DNA of 64,000 bases. It comes from Paulinella micropora. Taxonomy: Eukaryota; Cercozoa; Imbricatea; Euglyphida; Paulinellidae. The translations under genes were made by a program, and so were the position numbers. This document shows, piece after piece, positions 45,980-55,414 of this stretch. The notes under the pieces are model-generated. The model had not been told where the DNA came from. It did no database searches and saw nothing but the letters and a program-made list of their open reading frames with translations. How positions within the stretch are numbered: position 1 is the first letter of the stretch; each line of letters begins with the position of its first letter. Location of the stretch: positions 87,501 to 151,500 of the forward strand of contig WBZZ01002685.1 in NCBI GenBank assembly GCA_019918135.1, given 5' to 3'.

Positions 45980-47660
45980 TTAGAGAATAACTACTATTAC
46001 GGATTAGTTAAGCAATTCAAGAAGCGGTGCGAAGACTGCTTACAATTATATTTGAAGAAACATACCTGTAATCTTAACAGGAAAAAGTTTGCTGATATTA
46101 GATTGAAGAAGAATGGTAAAAGACACTTAATAACTAAACTACACACAGAAGAAAAATTAAATAACGACCAAGTTCTCCATTACGATTTGGAAACATTTAG
46201 AAATACAACCATCGCGGTCGGCTACGATATCCACGACTGCTACATAGTCGGATATACTCAGGGGTCTGAGGGCTTCAAATTTATAGCGGGTAAAGATTGT
46301 ATAAGTCGATTCGTTGACCTACTAATAAAACGAGGTGAAAAGATAAAGGAAGGATGGGTGCCGAAGGACAAAAAGATAAACCGCCCGTTCTATATATTAA
46401 TGGTTTCAACGGAGCAAACTTTGACCACTACTTCATACACCAAGAATTAATTAAAAGGGGTATTAAGATTAAGTCGTCAAAAATTAACAGCTCTATTATT
46501 TGCTTAGAGTTTGAAAATGTTAAGATGTGGGATATGTGTAAGCATACCCAAGGAAGTCTGAAAGCAAATCTTGAAAGTATGGGATGCGAAATCCTTAAAG
46601 GCGACTTTGACCACAGCCGTGCCAAAAAGTGGGAGGATATGGACGAGAAGACGAAGCAGGACTGTTTGGCTTATCGAAGGAATGATGTTATGGGTTTGAA
46701 AGAATTATATGACACGTTAAATACCAAAATATTCACAGCTCACAAAGTCAATCTAACTTCCTACATTTCAACTTCTAGTCTGGCTTTCAACATATAGAAG
46801 AAATATGTAGACGGTAAATATGAGGTGAGACTTCCGACGGTGGAGCAGGAAAGAGCATTTAGAAAAGCGATTATCGGTGGAAGGACTTACCCATCAAAGA
46901 GGAGGTTCATTTCAGCTCAGTATGAAAGATATTTGAAAAAACAGATCACCTTTGACGAAATAGTTGACTACCTAGTAGATGCGGATGTCGTATCTTTATA
47001 TCCAACCGCGATGTTGTTAGCTTTTATGGTTGGCAATATACTGGAAACAATCGGACCATTTGACCCGCGAAACCTTCAGATTGGTATTTACAACCTTGAC
47101 TATATTTCTCCAAAAGACATATTACATTCAAGGATCGGTCAGCGAGACAAACATGGGGTCTCTTAAATGGCGACTAGAAGATATGAAGGACCAATGGCTG
47201 ACGAGTGTAGATATTGAGGATATGGTAGCCGAAGGATATGAAGTCCGCATTCATAAAGGATACTAGACTGTAAAATCTGAATGTGTTTTCAAACAATACA
47301 TAGATGATATGTTTAAGGCGAAGGAAACTGCGGAGAAAGGTAGCCCACAATATCTGCTGGCAAAGTTGTTTATAACAGTCTATATGGCAAAATGATACAA
47401 CGACCTATACCATCTATTACGACATATATACGGACTAATGAAGAATACTGGAAATTCTGGAGTAGTAATCAAATAACTGACATTGTTAAATTTACAGATA
47501 AAGAAGGAAAAGATTTATGGCACATATCGGGCCTTCCTCGTAATCCAATCTTATTAGAGAGTAGCATAACGAAGCCTTCATACTATGGGCATTCATTCTA
47601 TCATACAGCCGTCGTATTATGTTTAAGTATATTAAGGAAGCCAACCCGAACGGAAGTAGT
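45980..47660 (+). pseudogene. Decayed protein-primed family B DNA polymerase (copy 1)
   Basis: Fragments in several frames preserve the order of DNA_pol_B_2 enzymes: exonuclease I VLHYDLETF (~46180), exonuclease II NGANFDHYF (~46410), exonuclease III YRRNDVMGL (~46675), a GGRTYPSKR region (~46875), polymerase motif A DADVVSLYPTAM (~46980) and a motif-B-like KLFITVYMAK (~47363). Motif C (DTD) was not found. There are at least four stops or shifts. It differs strongly from the second polymerase (no Cys-rich insert, different motif context), so it is not a simple tandem duplicate. Confidence 0.75.
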
Positions 47661-47800
47661 ATAGAGTGCCACTTCGTCACACTTTTTCAATACACGCCCC
47701 CCGCCCCCCAGAGACACACCCCGGCCGGCCCGCGGGGACAAAAAGGCAATAGAATTTAATATTTAAAATAATACCGTTAAAATATAAAGACACAGACAGG

Positions 47801-48232
47801 ATGACAAATGTAGGGGCAAGCCCCTACAACCCAAACGAAGGGGGTGTGGGGGGCAAAGCCCCCCGTAGATTTACAATTTCAAAAGGATGTATTATGTTAA
47901 AGAATAATGAAAAGAGGCCGATGATAAAAATTCAATGGAGAGAAGGAAATCAAACGATGTGTAAGAGTTTTAGTATTGGAAAACGAAGAAACCAAGAACA
48001 AGCAATGGAAGAAGCAAAAAAATACTACGATGAAAAAGTAAAACCAAAGTATGATGAATGGAAAGTTAATTATGATAAGGAAACAAAAGAAATCAAAAAA
48101 GAAAAGAAAAGGAATTGGAAGAAGACTCCTTTCAAGTGTGAATGCGGAGCTGAAATAAATAGGAGTAGCAAAGCAAGACATATGAAATCAAAAATTCACA
48201 CAGCTTCGCCCGTCCTGGCCGCCCAGCCCTAA
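47801..48232 (+). CDS. AP2-like and zinc-finger protein
   Basis: 143 codons from an ATG at 47801. Residues ~9-25 are encoded by a GC-rich double hairpin (47810-47868) also found elsewhere in the element, so the original start may be the ATG at 47893. KIQWREGNQTMCKSFSI followed by AMEEAKKYYDEK resembles the small AP2-type DNA-binding fold of phage and giant-virus proteins. The C-terminus has CECGAEI...HMKSKIH, a CxC-H-H zinc knuckle that recurs in the next gene. DNA binding is inferred. Confidence 0.55.
   Translation: MTNVGASPYNPNEGGVGGKAPRRFTISKGCIMLKNNEKRPMIKIQWREGNQTMCKSFSIGKRRNQEQAMEEAKKYYDEKVKPKYDEWKVNYDKETKEIKKEKKRNWKKTPFKCECGAEINRSSKARHMKSKIHTASPVLAAQP
47810..47868. repeat. GC-rich double hairpin H1
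   Basis: GTAGGGGCAAGCCCCTAC (47810-47827) followed by GGGGGGCAAAGCCCCCC (~47848-47864). Read in frame at the start of the AP2-like protein and just downstream of the decayed polymerase. Confidence 0.85.
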
Positions 48233-48254
48233 TTATCATCTATACACAGGCGAG

Positions 48255-48269
48255 CCCCCTATATATAGG
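48255..48269 (+). promoter_or_regulatory. TATA-like promoter box
   Basis: CCCCCTATATATAGG, 18 bases before the ATG of the zinc-finger gene at 48287. A very similar box precedes 48822. Confidence 0.55.
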
Positions 48270-48286
48270 ACACAAGCGGGCAGACA

Positions 48287-48508
48287 ATGGCAGATACTAC
48301 AAAATTTGAATGCGATTGCGGTTCCATAATTAATGTCTCGGGAATACGAAGACATTTACAAACAAAAAAACACAAAGACTTTATTGAAGAAGAAAAAGAA
48401 CTTATGCGAAGTTGGCAAGCGACTAAGCACATTCCAATGGGAGAAAATACAATCGGAGAAAAACAAGAAATTGTTGAAAAATCAGAAATTGATAAAAACA
48501 AAAAATGA
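48287..48508 (+). CDS. Small CxCG...H...KKH zinc-finger protein
   Basis: 73 residues. CDCGSIINVSGIRRHLQTKKH repeats the knuckle at the C-terminus of the preceding gene, then a charged tail. The stop overlaps the ATG of the next frame (ATGA at 48505-48508). Probably a transcription factor or nucleic-acid binding protein of the element. Confidence 0.55.
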   Translation: MADTTKFECDCGSIINVSGIRRHLQTKKHKDFIEEEKELMRSWQATKHIPMGENTIGEKQEIVEKSEIDKNKK

Positions 48509-48696
48509 TAGAAGATTTTTAAAAATCAGGTATTGAAACATTTATTATTACTGGCGATGAAATCAGAGCTGGGCTTTGGAAAAATCTTAACCCTAAATCA
48601 GCAAAAACTGGTGAAGGTGTAATAGAATGGTTGAAAAGGGAAAAAAGGGAAAGAGAAGCCACGCCCGCCCCGCCAGCACCGCCCGCCCCGCCCTAA
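48505..48696 (+). pseudogene. Small ORF broken by an early stop
   Basis: ATG at 48505, five codons, then TAA at 48520-48522; the same frame stays open afterwards (GIETFIITGDEIRAGLWKNL, then KREKRE and a Pro/Ala tail) to TAA at 48694. One base change would make it a 63-codon gene overlapping the previous stop. Function unknown. Confidence 0.45.
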
Positions 48697-48714
48697 TTTC
48701 CATCTAAACATTGG

Positions 48715-48733
48715 GCCCCCCGTATATATAGAC
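48715..48733 (+). promoter_or_regulatory. TATA-like promoter box
   Basis: CCCCCCGTATATATAGACG, same layout as the box at 48255, about 90 bases before the ATG at 48822. A second AATATATACA lies directly before that ATG. Confidence 0.5.
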
Positions 48734-48821
48734 GCGGGGAGCACACGGCGGACCACGGCGGGGGCAGACGATTGAGATAATTATTTAATTTCCAAAAAAA
48801 AATTGTTAACCAATATATACA

Positions 48822-51800
48822 ATGGAGACACACACTTACAACGGTAAGACGTATAGGTTGGACAAATTTAGGGAACAAAAAATTAATTATGAAATCAAAA
48901 CTGTTAGGGGTCAAGATGTGCTGTATATAATACCGAAGACTACAAAGTATAAGGTGGATACAACAACGGCCCAAAATTACTTGAACCGAGTAAGAGGTGC
49001 TGTTTACTTTGAGGAACAGAAACAAGGTATTCCAGTAGCACCACCATTACCGCCTCAGTTTGAAGCGAAAGTGAGAGAAAGAAAAGAAAGGGTGAAAGAC
49101 CTAATGCGGTATGCAAACTACGAAATCAAACACGTTGACAGAAAGAAACACATTCTGGGTGTTAATGAAAGCCAGTATTGGGTTAGGCTTACTGGCAACT
49201 TCACTTCTTTCAGTATGAATGATATTCTACAGTTTATTGAGATAATCCTGAATGACTTTATCAAAAGACAGAAACAGGCAAGTATGGTTAGTGTAAGCAT
49301 CAAGTTTGTAGATTACTATGGAGCAGTATCTACAAAGTTGAAAAAGCTTAACGAGATTTCTGTTAGCGATGTTTTGGAAAGATTGTCAGCATTATTTCAA
49401 AGCAACGAAAGCCTTTATACAGATGAAAAGGGTTCTAATATGGATAAATTTAGATTCGTTTTGAAATCTGTTGAAATGCCAACGGGCGGAACGAGGCTTT
49501 AAGTAATTAATAAATTGGATGTATATAAAAAGAGAGGAGTAATTCAAATTAATAATACAGACAACATATGCTTAGCCAGAGCAATTGTTGTAGTAAAAGC
49601 AAAAATTGAAAAACATAAAAAATACAAGACAATAATGATGGGACGAAAAATACAGGAGGAGATGGCTTTGAAACTACACGAAGAAGCAAAAGTCATTCAG
49701 GATGTGTGCGGTATTCCTGAAATTAATACATTTGCTATCCACATTAAATACAATCTGGTTATTGTTGAATTTCCTGACAAGTTTGTTTATAAGACAGATT
49801 TACTTGATGAGGCAGGCGAGCGACTTACGAACGTTTACATACTTAAGACAGAGAACCACTACGATGCCATAACCAATATGAAGTCTATGGTAAGTAAAAA
49901 GAATTTCTGTGAGTTATGTTTAAGGGGCTATATGGAAAGGCACGCTTGCGAATCTAAATGTAATATCTGCGAAACCAAAGACTGTAAGGGTATTAACGAT
50001 AAAAGCAATTGGACTGATTGCTATTCGTGTAATAGAAAGTTTCCAAATACGGCCTGCTTCAACAACCACAAGAGGACGAATTGCGATATCAAAGCAAAAT
50101 GTCTTACGTGCGGGCTTAATTACAGGAAGAAGGACGAACACAAGTGCGGTTATGCGAAATGCCGTAATTGTAAGGAACTGAAACCATTTGAACACCAATG
50201 CGAAATCGTAAAGAAAGACATATTACCTTTTTCAGAGAAATACATATTCTTTGACTTTGAAGCGACACAGGACACGGGCGAGCACATTGTTAATCATTCG
50301 GAAAGTCAGTATTTCGATGCGAAGGAACCACCAGTTATCCATAAGAACATTGATGATTTCTGTAAGTGGGCTTTTGAATCTAAGCACAACGGCTTTACAT
50401 TTATTGCTCATAACAGTCGTGGTTATGACTGCCAGTTTATTCTTAAATGGTTGGTGGATAACGGACAGGCAGCATTCGTCATTTATCAGGGTGGTAAGAT
50501 AATGATAATGACTTTGAAGAAATACCGCTTCATTGATAGTCTCAGTTTCTTGACTATGTCTCTGGCTGATTTTCCTAAAACATTCGGATTGAAAGAACTT
50601 AAAAAGAGTTTTCCTCACTTCTTCAATACTGACAAGAATAAAAACTATGTTGGTGTGATGCCTCATAAGAAGCACTACGGCTACGACACTATGAAAGATA
50701 AGAAAAGGGCGGAATTCTTAGAATGGTATGAAAGCCAAAGAAATAGCACATTTGATATGCAGAAGGAAATCGCTGAATACTGTCATAGCGATGTTGACAT
50801 TTTGAGAAGGGGATGTATGGATTTTAGAAAGCAGTTTCTAGAATTTGGTATTGACCCGTTTCAATATACAACTATTGCGAGTTGTGTTATGGCTTTGTAT
50901 CGGGCTAAGTTTATGCCAGAGAATTCAATTGCTGTGTTGAAGGCGGAAAAGCAAAACAGGATTACCTCTCGGGCTTGTGTTGAATGGATAGCTTACAGAA
51001 GCAGGTTAGACAAAACAGATATCAAACACGCATTCAATGGCGGTGAAAAGATGTTTCGTATTGGCGACTCAACTATTTATGTAGACGGTCGGGATGAAAA
51101 GACGAAAACCGCTTATGAATTTCACGGATGTCTCTGGCACGGATGTCCAAAGTGTTTTAATGGTAATACAATCAATACTAAGAAGAACAAGACGATGGGT
51201 GAATTATACAAGACAACAATGAGACGAGAAAAAGAACTGAGCAAACAAGTCAGCAAAATAATAAGTATCTGGGAATGTGATTGGAGATTAATGAAAACAA
51301 GTGAAAGCCTAGCGGAAGATACTAATGAACGAATTACGGAACAAGAAGGACTGAACCCGCGAGAAGCAATGTTTGGAGGTAGAACAGATGCTCTAACATT
51401 GTATTGGAAATCACGACACGACAACGAATACGCGAAATACATTGACATATGCTCTCTGTATCCTACCGTTATGTTTTACGACCTTTACCCTAGCGGGCAC
51501 CACGAAATCATGCGACCAAACAATGTAGGGGCAAGCCCCTACAACCCCAACGGAGGGGGTGCGGGGGACGAAGTCCCCTGCGATATGAAAAACAAAATTA
51601 TAAACAGAGAATATTTCGGAGTGTCTAAGGTTAAGATGCTACCGCCGAGAAAATTACTACACCCCGTTTTACCTAAGGCGGATAGAGGTAAGCTTATGTA
51701 TTACTTATGCGACAAGTGCGGAATGACTGAACAGAAAACCGAATGTAAGCACACCGATAACGAGCGAGCAATAACTGGCACTTGGGCGACACCCGAAATC

Positions 51801-52867
51801 TACAAGGCCTTAGACAAAGGCTACAAGCTAATTAAGGTATATGAGGTATGGCACTGGAAGGAGCAGAGCAGCAGCCTGTTCAAAGATTACATAAAAACTT
51901 TCTTAAGGTTAAACAAGAGTCAAGCGGATATCCTGATGGTTGTATTACAGAAGAACAAAAAAGAAACTACATCGACAGTATGGAAGTCAAGATGGGTATT
52001 AAGATGGACGAAAACAAAATAGAAGAAAACCCAGGACGGCGAGCGGTTGCTAAGTTGTGCTTGAATAGCCAGTGGGGCAAGTTTGGTGAAAAGCAAAACA
52101 AAACTCAAAACAAAATGATTAAAGATAAAGATACCTTATACAAGTTAATGAACGATAAGTCAGTTGATAACATAAACATAAACATTATCAACGACAAAAT
52201 AATAGAAGCGAGTTATGACCTTAAACAAGATGCGGTAAGCGACCCAGTAAAAACAAATATTGTAGTTGCTTTATTTACGACCTGCCACGCGAGGATTAGA
52301 TTATATGAGATGATGGACAAACTAGACAACAGAGTTCTATACCACGATACCGACAGTGTCATATACACAACAGACTTAACGAAAGGCGAAACAGATGTCA
52401 AAACGGGTAAGTTGTTAGGCGAATGGACAGACGAACTACACGGAGCAAAGATTATGACCTTTATCGGAGGCGGGCCAAAGTGTTATGGATATGTCTTAGA
52501 TAATGGCAAAGCAAGTATGAAAGTCAAAGGCTTTAGTATGAATTATGAAAACAATAAATCATTAAATTTACCAAATATGTTAAGTGTCATTAGTTGCGGA
52601 CTTGGAATTAAAAACAACGACCTTATTGAGAACGGCAAGAATGAATTATTAGAGTTGCTTAAAACTCAGGAAGAAAAATTGATTGCTAAACGAATTGAAA
52701 AATCAGGTAAAGTTGTTATAGTAGAAAACAGCAAGATAACAAGAGATAAACAACAGAAAAAAATAACGAGCGAATACTTAGAAAAAATATTCAGCTTTAC
52801 TTACACTAAAAGAAATATTATAGGTATCGTAGACAATGCGATTGAAACTAGACCATTCGGTTATTAA
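48822..52867 (+). pseudogene. Protein-primed family B DNA polymerase (copy 2), one stop and one frameshift
   Basis: Three frames make one ~1350-codon gene. 48822-49499 (226 codons) is the N-terminal region, ended by TAA at 49500-49502; the same frame then runs open to 52022 with no ATG where expected, so the stop is a nonsense change or read through. A -1-type shift near 51900 leads to the final frame (to 52867). Parts in order: Cys-rich zinc region (49.90-50.21 kb), exonuclease motifs FFDFEAT, AHNSRGYDCQF and YCHSDVDIL, polymerase motif A DICSLYPTVMF (51.45 kb), motif B KLCLNSQWGKFG (52.05 kb), and motif C YHDTDSV (52.34 kb). All catalytic residues are present. A GC-rich hairpin is inserted in frame at 51525-51581, between motif A and the next region. 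DNA_pol_B_2 enzymes copy linear DNA using a protein primer. Confidence 0.85.
51525..51581. repeat. GC-rich double hairpin H2, in frame inside the polymerase
   Basis: GTAGGGGCAAGCCCCTAC and GCGGGGGACGAAGTCCCCTGC arms separated by ~18 bases. It encodes NVGASPYNPNGGGAGDEVPC within the polymerase frame without breaking it. Confidence 0.9.
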
Positions 52868-52885
52868 ATGAAAAATGTTTAAAGA

Positions 52886-53574
52886 TTATTTATTTTTTGC
52901 CTTTTTGCCTTTACCCTTAAAGCTCCTGATTGTATGTATTCCTTTTGTCGGTTTAACTAACTTAGTATTTACAGCAGTCGCTCCTAACAACGACACAGGG
53001 TCATACTTAGTTCGGTAGTTCGTGGTTAGCTTCGCAGTCTTTGCCCTTTTACCTTTTGAATTTACTTTAACAGCTACTCTGTCAATCACTCCTTCAATGA
53101 GGTCTCTTGTGCTACTGCCTTTATTGTATGTGGTCGCCCTACACCCGTCTGTCGGCTCAGGTCTTTCGCAATCGTTCCTCCAAGGCTATGACCCGTTAGC
53201 TCTACATTATCTTTTCCATATTTCTTTATCACTTCGTCAACCAGCTTTTGTTCTTCTTTATATCTCGGAGTTCTTTTCAATACTCCCTTTACTAATGCGA
53301 CATCGGTGAGTAAGTCTCGCTTATCTGCTGAACCTCTAAATGCCACAATCGCTTTACCATCTTTTTCATACACTGTTGATTTTTCTTTGCTTGCGACTGG
53401 CTTCCATCCGTCCGCACCTTTTCTCTCTGACGAAGACAAATAGACATCCTCGGATAACTCCGCACTGCCTCCCTTCTGCTTCCTGTATTCTTTACCAGCT
53501 TTTTTCAATGCTTCCTTATAGCTTATGTTATGCTTAGCAGAGTAAGCCTTAACGAAGATAATCCACTCGGACAT
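52886..53574 (-). CDS. Class 3 lipase-like protein, one frameshift near its end
   Basis: The ATG at 53574 (MSEWIIFVKAYSAKHN) is preferred over an upstream non-ATG frame that reads the leader repeat. The N-terminal ~35 residues (W..VKAYSAKHNISYKEALKKAGKEYRKQ) are a short module common on viral structural proteins. Then come IVAFRGSADKRD and VELTGHSLGGTIAKDL with the nucleophile serine elbow GHSLGG of lipase_3 enzymes. At about 53.09 kb the frame changes; the remaining piece (52886-53089) holds YRTKYDPVSLLG, the C-terminal Asp region of the family, and a Lys-rich tail. It could act on membranes during entry or exit; this is inference. Confidence 0.7.
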
Positions 53575-53615
53575 TCGCGGAGACTTCGCCTCCGCACCTC
53601 CACGGTTTTGGTGAA

Positions 53616-53639
53616 GCTTTTTCAAAAGGTTCCTATATT
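53616..53639 (-). promoter_or_regulatory. TATATAGGAACCTTTTGAAAAAG-type promoter box
   Basis: On the minus strand AATATAGGAACCTTTTGAAA followed by AAGC, 42 bases before the lipase ATG. Near-identical boxes occur at 57902-57923 and 60078-60105 and a shorter form at 56947-56968. Confidence 0.6.
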
Positions 53640-53701
53640 AATTATTTAATTTTTTTATTTTTTATACTACCTACTATATACACCACTCTACTAATAATAC
53701 T

Positions 53702-53976
53702 ATGACCACCCTCACAAGACTGTGCGAGAAGTTTCAAAAACTTTCCATTGAAGGCGAAAAAAATCCTTCTCGTTGGAAGATGTTCAAAAGGTAATCAACG
53801 ACGAAATAAAAGCGATTGAAGAGAGAAAAGCATCTCAACCAAAAGACACATTTCATTTCGGGAAATACAAGGGCAAAAAAATAGAAGACATAGCAAAGAT
53901 TGACAAACCATATATTGAATGGTTAGTCCGTCAGCCGTGGTGCCGAAATAAGGAAGAATTGAAAAAGTATTTGTAG
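53702..53976 (+). CDS. DUF3820-like small protein, one frameshift
   Basis: An ATG at 53702 begins MTTLTRLCEKFQKLSIEG, then the frame changes at a run of seven A (~53758-53764). The following frame to TAG at 53976 contains FHFGKYKGKKIEDIA and YIEWLVRQPWC, the pattern of the short DUF3820-type domain found with exonucleases and in phages. It converges on the minus-strand gene at 54070. The shift in a homopolymer could be a sequence error. Confidence 0.55.
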
Positions 53977-54073
53977 GGGCAAGCCCCTACGACCCCGCCG
54001 TTGGGTATTTTTTTTTGTTTGGTAAATCACTAAGTCAGCATCGGAGGGGGTTGTAGGGGGCGAAGACCCCTAC
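53973..54073. terminator. Hairpin pair H3 at the 3' ends of two converging genes
   Basis: GTAGGGGCAAGCCCCTAC starts at the stop codon of the plus-strand gene (53974-53976), and GTAGGGGGCGAAGACCCCTAC (to ~54073) overlaps the stop codon of the minus-strand gene (54070-54072). One hairpin per gene end suggests a transcript 3'-end signal. Confidence 0.6.
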
Positions 54074-55320
54074 TGATCTTCAATAAAATTAACTATAACA
54101 TTAACATTTCCTCCGCCAGCTCCAGAAAGTGTTTTTTGTGTAAATGTTAGAATATCACTCGGCGACAGATATATATCGTAATTTCTAAGATTGAGTATCT
54201 GGCTTGACCCGCTAGTAATATAAAGCTTGAGAAGGGTAGTTCCCCCAGCGATGGCGGATGCTTTCGAGTCTGTATCTACAATAGAACACTTGGTATCAAC
54301 ATCAGCAAAGCCCGCTCCTGTTAATGTTCCATTTAATACTAATTTTGCGATAATTGTTTTGCTATCCTCATTCGTGATGCTTATCAATGTAGGATACACA
54401 GTTGAATAGTTGGTTATGTTAGCGCCAGCACTATCAAACACTGCTTTATTCCTAATACTGAATACAGGACCTTCTGTGGCAGTCACCGCCTTGCTTCCTT
54501 CAACTTCGTTCGTTATACTCGCATTTATATTGTTAGTCCCTTTAATAAACATACTAACACTCGCAGTCTTTAACGATTGAACCCCAGTTCCAATACCATT
54601 GTTAAATATTCGTGCGACAAATGGAAGCGATGTATTTCGTAAGCTCACACCTGTATTAGCATTCGCATATTTAATCATATGGACTAGCTGGAATTCGCCA
54701 GTCGCAGGATTTTCAATGTACAACCTTATAGCACCAAAACCTAAATATTGAAATTTAATCTGGAATACATTACCTTTGGTCCAATCAATGGCAGGCATAT
54801 CTTTGGTTCCATTACAAGGGTCATCCCAGTTCGCTTGTGCGATAGTAGTGCCGACTCCTCCTTTACAATGGACGATATTCATACCAATGTTTTTGTCTTT
54901 GTAGAAATAGAAACCATCATTCAATCCGCTATCTCCTAACCCGATAAACGAATAGTAGTCTTTCGTTTCATCAGTAGTCCATAAAGCAGTGAAGCGGGCT
55001 AAAACTCCCATACCAGTTCTGTATTTAATTCTTTTTTTACTTAACAAAATGGCATCGGCAGTATTGTTTGCTTGCGTTTTCAATTCAGCCATATTCGCAT
55101 TAAATGAAACTGTCGCACTAGTTTGAGTTAATGTCCATATTCGTGTATTGATAGTGTATGGAAAAATCTCCTGAACAACTGGTGTTAATTGACCGACCAA
55201 TGCTTCGCCGAAAGCTGTTTTCATGCTATTGGTTTCAACATTACCATCGTATCCGACCTTGACATTTACGAAGTCGCCGTCAGGGTTTTGGGCGACTAAA
55301 TTTCGCTGCTGAGTGGTCAT
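54070..55320 (-). CDS. Putative virion structural protein (416 aa)
   Basis: Intact frame; the ATG at 55320 lies 6 bases after an AATATACGAACT box. Begins MTTQQRNLVAQNPDGDFVNV; the sequence is beta-rich, Gly/Asn/Thr-rich and low in charge, with repeated short strands and no enzyme motif. Composition, size and position next to the capsid gene suggest a fibre or capsid accessory protein with a jelly-roll or lectin-like domain (residues ~90-240, e.g. YYSFIGLGDSGLNDGFYFY). No family recognised with confidence. Confidence 0.55.
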   Translation of the reverse strand: MTTQQRNLVAQNPDGDFVNVKVGYDGNVETNSMKTAFGEALVGQLTPVVQEIFPYTINTRIWTLTQTSATVSFNANMAELKTQANNTADAILLSKKRIKYRTGMGVLARFTALWTTDETKDYYSFIGLGDSGLNDGFYFYKDKNIGMNIVHCKGGVGTTIAQANWDDPCNGTKDMPAIDWTKGNVFQIKFQYLGFGAIRLYIENPATGEFQLVHMIKYANANTGVSLRNTSLPFVARIFNNGIGTGVQSLKTASVSMFIKGTNNINASITNEVEGSKAVTATEGPVFSIRNKAVFDSAGANITNYSTVYPTLISITNEDSKTIIAKLVLNGTLTGAGFADVDTKCSIVDTDSKASAIAGGTTLLKLYITSGSSQILNLRNYDIYLSPSDILTFTQKTLSGAGGGNVNVIVNFIEDQ

Positions 55321-55414
55321 AGTTCGTATATTATCAAAAAATTAAATAATCTATCAAAATTAATTACCTACTCGCGGGGTTTTTTGCTAGCAAAAAGCTC
55401 AACTCGTTGAGCAT

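Noticed and set aside
51848..52022. Programmed -1 frameshift in the polymerase
   Set aside because: No X-XXY-YYZ slippery heptamer in the right phase near 51900 and no clear downstream pseudoknot; mutation or sequence error is simpler.
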